64,000 nt of DNA from Mucilaginibacter sp. (GTDB taxonomy: Bacteria; Bacteroidota; Bacteroidia; Sphingobacteriales; Sphingobacteriaceae). The notes below the pieces were generated by a model. The model was not told the DNA's origin and searched no databases. It was given only the letters and a program-made list of their open reading frames with translations. Where the stretch lies: assembly GCF_025359345.1 (NCBI RefSeq), contig NZ_JANYGQ010000026.1, positions 248,001-312,000 of the forward strand, read 5' to 3'. Made by a program: the position numbers and the translations under genes. This document shows, piece after piece, positions 17,828 through 26,837 of the stretch. Every line of letters starts with the position of its first letter. Within the stretch, counting starts at the first letter, position 1.

Positions 17828-18184
17828 CTAAGCAATGTGTTGTTTTACAACCGCAATCAATTCATTAATATCAAAGGGTTTTGATAAATAGGCATCGGCC
17901 AGGCATTCTTTGGCAATGTCTTCAATCTCGTTCACGGCTGATACCAGGATAATAGGATATTTGGCGGTCGATGGGTTGCTTTTTAGCTTACGGCAAAGGC
18001 TGGAACCCTTTTCATTAGTAAGGCTGTTGTCGAGTACAATCAATGCGGGGTCGGTTTGTTCAATATTACCCAGTACACTGCCATCTACTGATGATATTAC
18101 TTCGTAACCCTCATCTTCTAAAATGTATTGCATAAGGTCGAGGATATCACGGTTCTCCTCGATAACAATTACCTTTTTTGCCAC
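17828..18184 (-). CDS. Single-domain response regulator
   Basis: 118 residues, receiver domain only. The predicted phospho-acceptor is the Asp in ALIVLDNSL (about residue 52), with the conserved Lys in SKPFD near 102. The acidic pocket is EE (IEENRD) in place of the usual DD. No output domain is present, so it should act through protein contacts or as a phosphate sink. A 52-residue coiled-coil gene lies 93 bp upstream on the same strand. The partner kinase is unknown. Confidence 0.9.
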   Translation of the reverse strand: MAKKVIVIEENRDILDLMQYILEDEGYEVISSVDGSVLGNIEQTDPALIVLDNSLTNEKGSSLCRKLKSNPSTAKYPIILVSAVNEIEDIAKECLADAYLSKPFDINELIAVVKQHIA

Positions 18185-18277
18185 GGCGGTGTAATTAACA
18201 GTTAATTAGTAACTTAACAGGAACTGCAATTTAGCTATTAATATTAAGTTATTACTGAAACATTCATTTTAATAATA

Positions 18278-18436
18278 TTACCGTTCCGCCTCAATATCTT
18301 CGGGTTGTTCCAGGTTTTCATCTACAAGCACATCGCGTAGCTGTTTCAGCGCAGCAATTTCTTTTTTGAGCGCTACTATGGCGCTAATAACCAGGCTTAT
18401 TTCTTTACTTATTTCATCTTTTTGCCGGGCAGCCAT
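18278..18436 (-). CDS. 52-residue charged helical protein
   Basis: A small ORF with ATG at 18436 and TAA at 18278. The sequence starts MAARQKDEISKEISLVI and continues through IVALKKEIAALKQLRDVL, giving hydrophobic heptads typical of a short coiled coil, then an acidic tail. It is upstream of the single-domain response regulator on the same strand. Coding status rests on composition and context only. Confidence 0.6.
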   Translation of the reverse strand: MAARQKDEISKEISLVISAIVALKKEIAALKQLRDVLVDENLEQPEDIEAER

Positions 18437-18614
18437 ATTTTATCAAATTTTGACTTTAATAAACCGCCGGTATATTTAAATTGTTTGATGAAATAATATA
18501 TTGTAATAAATATTATTGCAGATAGGAATTTAAACCGATGTACTAACACTACGAACATTGCAAACAGGTGTTAGTAGTGTTAGTAGTCAGTCGGCGATGT
18601 TAGTGACCCCGGCA
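18437..18614. other. AT-rich spacer with a TACTAACAC / GTGTTAGTA inverted repeat
   Basis: TACTAACACTAC near 18540 faces GTGTTAGTAGTGTTAGTA near 18570, so the 18540-18590 stretch can fold back. No ORF or promoter identified. Confidence 0.4.
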
Positions 18615-18692
18615 ATCTTGACTCTTGGTTCTTGGCACTTGATTCTTATCTCCTGATTCTTGATTCTTGGTTTCTTGACTCTTGATTCTCTC
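18615..18692. repeat. Heptamer array (unit TTGATTC/TTGACTC)
   Basis: Ten near-perfect units in phase: TTGACTC, TTGGTTC, TTGGCAC, TTGATTC, TTATCTC, CTGATTC, TTGATTC, TTGGTTTC (8), TTGACTC, TTGATTC. The array abuts the 3' end of the minus-strand DinB gene. Confidence 0.85.
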
Positions 18693-18693
18693 T

Positions 18694-19134
18694 TCAACCC
18701 TCCAATATCCTTCGCAAATAATTTATCTGCCCTAAATGATAGGTTAGGTGACCGTAAAGAGTGGTAAGATACCATGCGGTGCTTTTTTGGCCGAAAAATT
18801 CGAGCGGATAAATGGCCTGCAGCTGTTGTTGGGTAAGGCCGGGGAGGATGTTTTTTACTATTTCAATAACCCCGTCGACACCTGCAATCAATTCGGCACG
18901 CGGTACGTCCGTTGCCGAAAATTCGAGCTCGCGATTGCGCACATAGCCTGTGTTACCCAGCGTGGTGCCAACGCAAAAGTTAAGGTTGCCGGTTAAATGC
19001 AGCACCAGCGTTCCGGCCGAATTGCTTACACCATCTTCTCTGCGCCACAGGTTATCATCGTCTTTAAAGTTTTTAATTTCATCGCGCAACTTTAGCAGGT
19101 CGCGTTCATAAAGTTCGGCAAAGTAGTTTTCCAT
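18694..19134 (-). CDS. DinB-family protein (DUF1572-like)
   Basis: 146 residues, all-helical. Conserved histidines in LVLHLTGNLNF and YGHLTYHLGQINYLRR fit the DinB four-helix bundle metal site. The family includes thiol-dependent transferases (bacillithiol/mycothiol) but most members are unassigned. It ends against a heptamer array and is followed upstream by an inverted-repeat element. Confidence 0.88.
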   Translation of the reverse strand: MENYFAELYERDLLKLRDEIKNFKDDDNLWRREDGVSNSAGTLVLHLTGNLNFCVGTTLGNTGYVRNRELEFSATDVPRAELIAGVDGVIEIVKNILPGLTQQQLQAIYPLEFFGQKSTAWYLTTLYGHLTYHLGQINYLRRILEG

Positions 19135-19221
19135 AATAATGGTGGTTATAATTGTTAACGGCGAAGTTAATAAGCAATAAGTTAACTGGATGTAATATTT
19201 GGCGGGGGGCTAAATACCGTG

Positions 19222-19425
19222 AATCTCGTCCGCATTGCTCACACAGGCCGGCGACCTGTGCTGGTGAATAGCGCCCCTTTGGGGCTTTGAGATTTCCCTT
19301 CAATTAAAAAAAATAGGTTTTTAAACCAAAGGGGACCTAATTTGATAAATAGCAACAGACAACCAGCCCCAACGGGGCGATACTCGTCAGCGCAGGTCGC
19401 AGGCCTGCGCTAAATAAACGAGATT
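19222..19425. repeat. Inverted-repeat element, about 204 bp
   Basis: The left arm (19222-19287) and the reverse complement of the right arm (19365-19425) align over about 60 bases: AATCTCGT, GC-rich ACAGGCCGGCGACCTGT versus GCAGGCCTGCGACCTGC, and GCGCCCCTTTGGGGCT versus TCGCCCCGTTGGGGCT. Each arm itself contains a small palindrome. The 75-bp centre is AT-rich with no ORF, so this is a non-autonomous element. Confidence 0.78.
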
Positions 19426-19520
19426 GCCCTGGCTGGTTTCATCATGTTAAATTATGTTAATCTTCTACCACTTACCCACTTATACCTTATTTTTAGTCAT
19501 CCAAACAAAAACATAACCTT

Positions 19521-21926
19521 ATGCTGCAAAATTACTTTACCATGGCCTGGCGCAGTTTGTTAAAAAACAAAGGCTTTTCAATCATTAATATCCTTGGCCT
19601 TTCGGTAGGCATCGCTTTTACATTGCTGATAGGCGCCTATGTTTGGGGCGAATTGCAGGTAAACCATGATTTAAAAGATGCAGACAACCAATACATCATC
19701 CAAAGCAAATGGAAAGATCCTAACCTGGGTTTGGAGCTTACCACTATTGCACAACTGCCCAAAACTTTAAAAGAGGTTTACCCTGGTTTGGTTGCCAATT
19801 ATTACCATTGGGACGGGGTCGGCTCGATAGTTTCCAGGGGCGACAAACACTTTCGCGAAAGCATCCAGATTGGCGACAGCACCCTGTTGAGCATGTATGG
19901 CTTTGGCCTTGCGCACGGCGATGCACAAAAAGCGTTTACCGATCCATTTTCAGCAGTGATTACCGAGCGGCTGGCAATAAAATACTTCGGTAAAACAGAT
20001 GTGGTTGGGCAAACCCTTACTATTGAAAGCTTTAAAGGTGATAAACACGGTTTTACTATTTCGGGGGTGTTGGATAAACTGTCAAAAAATTCGGTAACGA
20101 ACGTGAATGATAACAACCAAAACAATATTTTTTTGCCGGCCAAGGCAGCCGATTTTTTGGGCCGCACCCTGGAGGGCTGGAATAATAATGTACTTGTAGG
20201 CTACATCGAACTAGAAAATGGGATAACACCTGCGCAGCTTGTTGGGCCGATGAAGCACTTAATAAAAGAAAATGCGCCACAGCAAACGGTCGATAATTTA
20301 ACCCCGTACCTGGTGCCGCTAAAAGATTATTATCGTGAAGGCAACGGCGGGACAGTTAAGAAAATGATTTTCACGCTATCGTCTATTGCCTTCTTTATTT
20401 TGTTGATGGCCATCATCAACTTTGTGAATATTTGCGTGGGAAGGTCTGCATCTCGTATGAAAGAAATGGGTATCCGCAAGGTTTTAGGCGGATTGAGGAA
20501 ACAACTGATTTGGCAGTTTTTAATGGAATCGGTGCTTTTGGTGATGATTGCCACACTAATAGCTTTAGCCCTATACTTACTGGCCCGTCCATATTTAAGC
20601 GATGCACTTGGCAAAGAGATAACGCTGCTGTTTGCATTCCCGGCATATTTTTACCTGTTCCCGTTTGTATTTGCACTGCTGGTTGGCTTATTGGCCGGGC
20701 TTTATCCCGCACTGGTGCTATCATCATTAAAATCTGTCGATTCATTAAAAGGTAAATTGAGCTCGGTGAAGGAGAGCGTGCTATTTCGCAAAATACTGGT
20801 GGGCTTTCAGTTTGGCATGGCAGCGCTGGTATTTATTGTTTCAATAATCATTTCGCAACAGGTTGCCTATTTTCTGAAAGGGAACCTTGGTTTTAACAAA
20901 GACTATGTGGTTTATTCGCAGGTGCCACGCGACTGGTCGGCCAAAGGGGTTAAAAAGATGGAAACCATTCGCTACCAGCTTTCGCAGATGCCGCAGGTGA
21001 GCAGTGTCTCGCTATCCTGGGAGATACCCGACGGCGCCGGCAACGGGGCACAACTTTACCGCCAGGGCGCCGACCCCAAAAAAGCAATAAGCATGAACGG
21101 CTTAGCAACCGATAACCAATACGCGGCTACTTATGGCATACCGCTAAAGGCCGGCACATTTTTCACTCCGCAATATACGCCCGGCGACTCAGCTAAAATC
21201 GTAATTAACGAATCGGCCTCGAAAGCTTTAGGGTGGAATAAACCTGAAGATGCTGTAGGCCAGGTAGTAAACGCGCCGGGTTCAAACATCCCGTTTACCA
21301 TTTGCGGCGTTACTGCCGATTTTCATACGGGTTCCATGCAGTCGCAAATCGGCCCGCTTAATTTTACAAATGTTAACTATACCCAATATTATAGGTATTT
21401 GTCAGTTAAGCTAAAACCCGGTGATATGCAAAACAGCGTTACCGCGCTTCAAAAACAATGGAGCATGTTAATGCCCGATGCACCTTTTGAATATCATTTT
21501 ATGGATGAGGCTATCGCGAAACTTTACACTACAGAATTGCAATTAAAAAAAGCATCATACATTGCTGGAGTTCTTACAATTGTAATAGTATTGTTGGGCG
21601 TTGTAGGATTAATATCATTAAGCATACAAAAGCGTACCCGCGAAATTGGCATCCGCAAGGTGCTGGGTGCATCGGTACCGGGTATTATCAACCTGTTTTT
21701 AAAGGAGTTTTTGGGCGTGGTATTAATAGCCTGCGTAATATCGTGCCCGCTGGCATATTTAATAATGCACAACTGGCTTAACGGGTATGCTTATCGGATA
21801 AACATTACGGGATATCCCTTTTTAATATCGATTTTGCTGCTGACTGTGCTAACTATAATGCTGATAACTTTGCAAACAATTAAAGCAGCAGTTAGTAACC
21901 CGGTGAAGAGTTTGAGGACGGAGTAA
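19521..21926 (+). CDS. MacB/FtsX-type ABC transporter permease
   Basis: 801 residues with the duplicated layout common in Bacteroidota: MacB periplasmic core (about 20-245), FtsX domain (about 285-405), a second periplasmic core (about 435-645) and second FtsX domain (about 680-795). The repeated stretches GIRKVLGGLRKQLIWQFLMES and GIRKVLGASVPGIINLFLKEF mark the two FtsX halves. No ATPase gene is adjacent, so its nucleotide-binding partner is encoded elsewhere. Such permeases are linked to mechanotransmission or export. Confidence 0.92.
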   Translation: MLQNYFTMAWRSLLKNKGFSIINILGLSVGIAFTLLIGAYVWGELQVNHDLKDADNQYIIQSKWKDPNLGLELTTIAQLPKTLKEVYPGLVANYYHWDGVGSIVSRGDKHFRESIQIGDSTLLSMYGFGLAHGDAQKAFTDPFSAVITERLAIKYFGKTDVVGQTLTIESFKGDKHGFTISGVLDKLSKNSVTNVNDNNQNNIFLPAKAADFLGRTLEGWNNNVLVGYIELENGITPAQLVGPMKHLIKENAPQQTVDNLTPYLVPLKDYYREGNGGTVKKMIFTLSSIAFFILLMAIINFVNICVGRSASRMKEMGIRKVLGGLRKQLIWQFLMESVLLVMIATLIALALYLLARPYLSDALGKEITLLFAFPAYFYLFPFVFALLVGLLAGLYPALVLSSLKSVDSLKGKLSSVKESVLFRKILVGFQFGMAALVFIVSIIISQQVAYFLKGNLGFNKDYVVYSQVPRDWSAKGVKKMETIRYQLSQMPQVSSVSLSWEIPDGAGNGAQLYRQGADPKKAISMNGLATDNQYAATYGIPLKAGTFFTPQYTPGDSAKIVINESASKALGWNKPEDAVGQVVNAPGSNIPFTICGVTADFHTGSMQSQIGPLNFTNVNYTQYYRYLSVKLKPGDMQNSVTALQKQWSMLMPDAPFEYHFMDEAIAKLYTTELQLKKASYIAGVLTIVIVLLGVVGLISLSIQKRTREIGIRKVLGASVPGIINLFLKEFLGVVLIACVISCPLAYLIMHNWLNGYAYRINITGYPFLISILLLTVLTIMLITLQTIKAAVSNPVKSLRTE

Positions 21927-21930
21927 GAAA

Positions 21931-22112
21931 TTTTTGCCCCATCGGGGCTACCGCTTTGTAGATACGTAAAATAAGCAGGCGAACAGCTCCGTAGGTGCTG
22001 CCCTCAACTGGCAAGGTAGCCAGGGATGGATGTATAAGGGTAGCCTCTACGAGGCACAAAATCATCAGATATCTAATTCTACAAAGCTGTAGCGCCAATG
22101 GCGCATAAAAAC
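21931..22112. repeat. Inverted-repeat element with GCCCC-ATCGGGGCTACCGCTTTGTAGA termini
   Basis: The left end (21931-21961) and the reverse complement of the right end (22078-22111) agree over about 32 bases, including GCTAC, GCTTTGTAGA and a compensated GCCCCATCGGGGC / GCGCCATTGGCGC hairpin. An inner pair (CTCCGTAGGTGCTGCCC versus GGGTAGCCTCTACGAGGC) is also inverted. No ORF lies inside. Confidence 0.78.
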
Positions 22113-22192
22113 CTATAGGTACACAGTAACCCAAAGGAAAGTTTTGATTGCGAGTGGCATATTTTGCTCCCCCTTTAGGGGGCTGGGGGGCT

Positions 22193-23425
22193 TTACTTCG
22201 TTGGGTCGTTAACCGTCCCTGCAAAAACTATCAGCCCGCTTTTCATTTCTCGTATGGCAAAAAAGAAGGGATGGTTGAGCATTACCATTGGAGCCAGCGG
22301 TGCGGCGGTTATGCCTACTTCAACCGATGTAGCGGCTGCTGCGGTGGTGCCGTCTTCATTTACTTCAACAAATGCTTTGTGCTTAACCTTGGTAATCAGC
22401 AGCGATGCAGTAGTATTTATCTTGCTGAAATCAGCAAGTTTGGTAAAGGCAATGCCCATTCCCAGCTGGGTTAAAGCATCGTTAAGGGTGGTCTCATAGC
22501 TAAATTTAAACTTAGGCAGCTGTATTTCCGGTTTACTGGGTGTAAGGCTGTTCATCCATAATTGCCATTTTGCAGAATCTATGCCGGCGACAAAATTGCC
22601 AATAGTTCCGCTTTGTGGCATAGCTACCACCATGCTGTATTTATCGCCCGAGTAAGGCAGCTCAGCCACAATAACATTATCGTTTGTAAATAAGTTAGCG
22701 GGCATTATTTTGTCCATAAAATCGGCTTGCACACTACCGCCGCCGTCAAGATTAAAGGTGCGTTTGTTGGTATGAGTTGGGTCGAATTTTTCTTTCCAGC
22801 TGCTTTTAAAATAAATAGCGTTGATAAGGTACATCACCGCATCGGCCGGAATGGTCTCAACTATGGTGGGGATTTTACCGGCGGTTTGGTCGCTTACCCA
22901 GTTATTTATTTGTGTTACCGAAGCCGGGTTATTAAAATCGAGTCCCTGCACTTTAGCGTGGAAGGATGTAGTATTGGTTTGCAAAAAATCGGGCAGTACG
23001 CTAAACTCCTGCCTGTACCAAATGGAGTTGGCAATTTTTAACGTAGTATTAGGGTCCAGCTGGGGCAGGTTGGTTATTAAATTGTTGTAATAGCTGTTTA
23101 CCTGCTCCTGTGTTAGCCCGTTAAAGTTAAGGGTGTTTTTAATAGCGTCGTGCGTTTGTCCGTTGGCGCCGTTGCTTGTCATCCCCAGTGCAAAACTAAC
23201 GCTTAAAGGCGATGCAAACAGGTTAGCGCCCGCAGTATTGCTGCTGCTCAGGTTTTTAAACAGCTTTAGGGTAAACACATTATCCGCCGTTACTTTTTGC
23301 TGCTCTAATGCTGATAATACCAGGTTTTTACCAGTAACAACCGGCTTAACATTGTTTTTTTTGCAGGAAGCAATAACAATAATCAAGCTAAAAAATAACA
23401 GCGGAGTTTTGTGCTTAAACATCAT
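22193..23425 (-). CDS. Serpin-family lipoprotein
   Basis: About 410 residues. The ATG at 23425 puts a lipobox (IVIASC) after a hydrophobic helix. Serpin core features are complete, including the reactive-loop hinge EVNEDGTTAAAATSVEV, close to the inhibitory consensus EEGTEAAAAT, and the terminal NHPFFFAIREMKSGLIVFAGTVNDP. This implies a trap-type protease inhibitor facing the periplasm or outside. Its P1 residue, and therefore its target, cannot be read safely. It is upstream-adjacent to a membrane-anchored winged-helix regulator on the same strand. Confidence 0.93.
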   Translation of the reverse strand: MMFKHKTPLLFFSLIIVIASCKKNNVKPVVTGKNLVLSALEQQKVTADNVFTLKLFKNLSSSNTAGANLFASPLSVSFALGMTSNGANGQTHDAIKNTLNFNGLTQEQVNSYYNNLITNLPQLDPNTTLKIANSIWYRQEFSVLPDFLQTNTTSFHAKVQGLDFNNPASVTQINNWVSDQTAGKIPTIVETIPADAVMYLINAIYFKSSWKEKFDPTHTNKRTFNLDGGGSVQADFMDKIMPANLFTNDNVIVAELPYSGDKYSMVVAMPQSGTIGNFVAGIDSAKWQLWMNSLTPSKPEIQLPKFKFSYETTLNDALTQLGMGIAFTKLADFSKINTTASLLITKVKHKAFVEVNEDGTTAAAATSVEVGITAAPLAPMVMLNHPFFFAIREMKSGLIVFAGTVNDPTK

Positions 23426-23542
23426 AATACCAATTTGGAGTAACAATCTATTTTCACCTGGTTATTAAGCATTACGCGGAAGGGAATTTAAACGATACAC
23501 GGCAGCGTGAAAAAACATGTCAATGCCGGGTTGTACTTTATG

Positions 23543-24427
23543 TTAGTCCGCATTTAAACAATAACCCTTGCCATGCACATTGGTAATACTTACCGAAACG
23601 TCTTTTTCCAGCTTTTTACGCAGCTTTGAAACATACATGTCGAGGCTGCGGCCGGTTATTACACCATCATCCTCCCATCCTTCCTTAAGCAGCCGGTTGC
23701 GATCAATTACCTGGTTTAAATCGCTGGTAAATATGCTCAGTAGCTTTCCCTCTTTTGCGGTAAGTTCGGTGCTTTCATGATCACATAGCAGCAAATACTT
23801 GTCCGGGTAAAAACGATATTTTCCTATCGGGATGGATTTCGAATCAAGTGCGTCATCTGGTTTTACAGTTGCTACGGCCTTGTTTTGTTTTGATTTAGGC
23901 AGGACTTTCCAGGCAATAATAAATATCAAAACCGCAAGCACCAATAAACCGGTTACAATTAACAAAACACTATTCCAGCCATGCGTACCAGCCGTGGCAA
24001 TAGCGGGTACCACCAGGATGTTAATGAAATAGTTTCGCTTAGGCAACGCCCTGCCTATACATGGAACTGTTCCTTTTATAATATCAGCTGTGGTAAAGCC
24101 ATAAGCTGTTGCCTGACTTTCGGCTTCTGTCACCGTAAAAATAAATTCGGGCGGCGACTCCATTCTGCTCAAATTTCGCCCCACTATGACCACTAACGAA
24201 TCGGGCATAAACGCAAACGGCTTCTCAAAATCTAGCCGGTAACTTCCGTCGTCGATTTTTTGCAGAGGGGGCACGCGGGATGTACGGTCGTTAACAGATA
24301 AAAGAAGCTCGTGCCCTATGCTGCGGAAAAGTATCCTTTGCCTGGCCTCATCTATTGGGTTATCCATTCCCTTACCCGCAAAAGGGCACAGCAGCGCCAC
24401 AATAATCAACGGCTTTAGTAAATTCAT
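23543..24427 (-). CDS. Membrane-anchored winged-helix regulator (ToxR-like layout, reversed)
   Basis: 294 residues: N-terminal hydrophobic signal-like segment (5-18), an exported sensor region (20-148), one membrane helix (151-174) and a cytosolic OmpR/PhoB-type winged helix (199-294) with ELTAKEGKLLSIF and the recognition region SLDMYVSKLRKKLE plus NVHGKGYCL. It should sense an envelope signal and bind DNA directly. It is divergent from DoxX (112-bp shared gap) and lies next to the serpin. Confidence 0.88.
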   Translation of the reverse strand: MNLLKPLIIVALLCPFAGKGMDNPIDEARQRILFRSIGHELLLSVNDRTSRVPPLQKIDDGSYRLDFEKPFAFMPDSLVVIVGRNLSRMESPPEFIFTVTEAESQATAYGFTTADIIKGTVPCIGRALPKRNYFINILVVPAIATAGTHGWNSVLLIVTGLLVLAVLIFIIAWKVLPKSKQNKAVATVKPDDALDSKSIPIGKYRFYPDKYLLLCDHESTELTAKEGKLLSIFTSDLNQVIDRNRLLKEGWEDDGVITGRSLDMYVSKLRKKLEKDVSVSITNVHGKGYCLNAD

Positions 24428-24539
24428 AATCAGGAAAAAAATTTACAATTCGGTTTACAATTTTTTACAGTTGGTTGTATGCCTTTTAAAGGTAGTTGAC
24501 TTAGCTTAGGTCTAAGTTATTCATTTTTAAAAACAATTT

Positions 24540-24971
24540 ATGCTAAAAAAATTGCTGTCGTCAGATCCTATTTTAAAAAACTGGCAGGTTATTGCCAGGG
24601 TTATTACAGGTATTATTATCGCTAGATATGGTTTAGAGGTATTCAGCCATGATAAAATGAAAGGAAATGCCGACTGGCTTACCGAAATTCATTTTCCCGC
24701 ACCTGTTTTTATGGCCTATGTTGGTAAAGCCACCGAACTTTTAGGCGGGATACTATTGGTCTTCGGCCTGGTCACAAGGTTTGCTTCTATTGCGCTGGTA
24801 GTAACTATGACTGTTGTAATATTTATTATGGGGAAGGGTAATATCTGGGGCGATGAACAGCTGCCTTTTTTATTGCTGCTGTTTTTTGTGAGTTTTATTC
24901 TTGGCGGTGCAGGCAAATGGAGTCTCGATTATTTGCTGTTCGATAAGAAAAGCCAGACTCAAAAACCATGA
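24540..24971 (+). CDS. DoxX-family membrane protein
   Basis: 143 residues with four hydrophobic helices. The sequences GLEVFSHDKMKG and GKATELLGGILLVFGLVTRFA fit the DoxX/terminal-quinol-oxidase-subunit-like family; members are linked to redox stress. Upstream, at 24505-24516, lies CTTAGGTCTAAG, a near-palindrome that may bind a regulator. It is convergent with the second ArnT-like gene (6 bp). Confidence 0.88.
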   Translation: MLKKLLSSDPILKNWQVIARVITGIIIARYGLEVFSHDKMKGNADWLTEIHFPAPVFMAYVGKATELLGGILLVFGLVTRFASIALVVTMTVVIFIMGKGNIWGDEQLPFLLLLFFVSFILGGAGKWSLDYLLFDKKSQTQKP

Positions 24972-24977
24972 GGGTAT

Positions 24978-26645
24978 TTACTCCACCTCAACTACCGACA
25001 TTTCTTCCAGTTCCTTATCGCGTGTTTCTTTATTTATAAACTTAAAATTAAGCCGGGTTATCCAGTAACGCTTGAAGGTTGCCAGTGTGGTTATTTTTAA
25101 GCCTTTGGCCTTTAATGCCGGTAGTTCGGCAGCCTTTGCGTATAGTAAAAACGGCGTTAGGGGCAGGTTTGATTTGTCGATGGTAATTAGGGCAACGGGT
25201 TTGTTGTTATAAAATTCAAAGGGGGCAGTATTGTCGTCGTTTAATTCTGCAACGGGCAGGTTATGCTTGTTGTTGGCGTTTATCCAACTAGCAGCTTCGC
25301 TGCCCGCCTGGTATTTCATCAGTGAGGGATAGAACGAAAGGTTAAGATAAAGGCTAAAAATAAAAGTACAAAGCACCGTGCGTATGGTGATTTTTTGGTA
25401 GCCGGGCAAGCCGATAAAGGAATTATAAAATATAAGCATGGCCAACAGCATACCGAGTGTGGCTGCCGTGTACAGGCTAAATACACCAGGTCTGAAGAAA
25501 TAATGCAGTGCAATTAACCCTAGCAGCATCAAGCTGATGATTACTTTTTGGGTAACTTCAATAGTAACGATGGTGTTTTTACTAGTTACATAATAAAGAT
25601 ACTGTGCCGTAATAATGGCAAAAAATGGATACACAATATTTAAATAATGCGGCAGCTGAAAACCCGACGCGGAAAATAAAATAAACGTTAAGAGGCCGCC
25701 GCTAACGCAAAACCACTCCTTTGTGTTGGATTGTTTTACCCCCTTTTTTATAAACTGGAACAATGCTGCAAAAAGCAGAAGCGACCATGGTAAAAATGCC
25801 CAAAGCGTAGTGTGTACAAAAAATGTAGGGTCGCCGGTGCCTTTTATGGGGCCAGTGTTAAAAAAACGGCCAAGCTGACTATCCCAAAAGAAAAATTTTA
25901 TGCCCGATACGCCTTTGTGTCCAAATACAACCTTCTCGGGGTGCAGGTCGAATTGCTGGTTAAGGCACCAAAGCTCGGGTAATATAAATATCCCTATTAA
26001 AACACCTGCTATCAGCCATTTAAAGCTAAATAACTGCCTCCATTGCCTGGTTATGATCAAGTGGCCGGCTATTGCCCCGCCAATTGGCACCAGGGCAAAC
26101 ATGCCTTTGGTCATAACCGCCCCGGCGGTGAACAGGCAGGCCCACAATAATTGCCAGTAATTATTGCGGATATAAGCGTTATAAAAATGATAAACTGCAG
26201 CAATTATAAGCCCGGTTAAATAGGGCTCGGCATGCACATCGTTATTCGAAAGCACAATGTGCTGGGCGGTTAACAGTACAAGTACACTCCAAATAGCAAT
26301 ATCCCTATTGTAAAGGGTTTTGGCAAACAGCCAGGTGTACCGGGCGCCCATCATTAAAAATAAGATGCCCGGCAACTTATAAGCCCAGGTTGTAAAACCA
26401 AAGAGTTTGAATGAGAGGACAGTTATCCAAAAGGGGAAATGCGGTTTGTCGAGCCAATCGGCGCCATGGTAAAACAGCTGCACAAAATCGTTGTGCAGCA
26501 CCATTGTTTTGGCTACTACAGCATAAACGGCAGCATCGGGCCCGGCAATGGGTATCAGCAGGCCACTGAAATTTACTAACACTGCTACACCCATAAAAAG
26601 GTAAAGCAACTGGTTCTCGGTTGATAATGAATTCTCGTCAGTCAT
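24978..26645 (-). CDS. ArnT/PMT-like glycosyltransferase, second copy
   Basis: 555 residues, a clear paralogue of the protein at 5993-7687: GADWLDKPHFPFWITVLSFK matches NQDWLDKPHFPFWMVLASFK there, and the C-terminal soluble domain is comparable. The first-loop acidic residue is D37 in GPDAAVYA (DDPGLYA in the other copy), so the catalytic Asp is kept but its neighbours differ. About 11 membrane segments. Same expected reaction as the paralogue, perhaps on a different acceptor. Confidence 0.87.
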   Translation of the reverse strand: MTDENSLSTENQLLYLFMGVAVLVNFSGLLIPIAGPDAAVYAVVAKTMVLHNDFVQLFYHGADWLDKPHFPFWITVLSFKLFGFTTWAYKLPGILFLMMGARYTWLFAKTLYNRDIAIWSVLVLLTAQHIVLSNNDVHAEPYLTGLIIAAVYHFYNAYIRNNYWQLLWACLFTAGAVMTKGMFALVPIGGAIAGHLIITRQWRQLFSFKWLIAGVLIGIFILPELWCLNQQFDLHPEKVVFGHKGVSGIKFFFWDSQLGRFFNTGPIKGTGDPTFFVHTTLWAFLPWSLLLFAALFQFIKKGVKQSNTKEWFCVSGGLLTFILFSASGFQLPHYLNIVYPFFAIITAQYLYYVTSKNTIVTIEVTQKVIISLMLLGLIALHYFFRPGVFSLYTAATLGMLLAMLIFYNSFIGLPGYQKITIRTVLCTFIFSLYLNLSFYPSLMKYQAGSEAASWINANNKHNLPVAELNDDNTAPFEFYNNKPVALITIDKSNLPLTPFLLYAKAAELPALKAKGLKITTLATFKRYWITRLNFKFINKETRDKELEEMSVVEVE

Positions 26646-26837
26646 TGTAAAAGGCTTATAAAGATAAAATATTTTAACTAAATCTGTTACAATAGGTTGC
26701 GATGGTATTTTAGGGAGAAGATAAGGGGTAAATCGGAAGGATTTAAGTTAAACCGTTATATCAACATTTTTACACTAAAACTGCCATGTTTAATAATATA
26801 TCCCGATATTGAAGACACAAACCAATCGGCCTTAATT

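Noticed and set aside
18615..18692. CRISPR-like array of TTGATTC units
   Set aside because: Units are contiguous with no spacers.
19222..22112. Complete insertion sequence at the two long inverted-repeat elements
   Set aside because: Neither contains an ORF for a transposase; each is about 180-205 bp.
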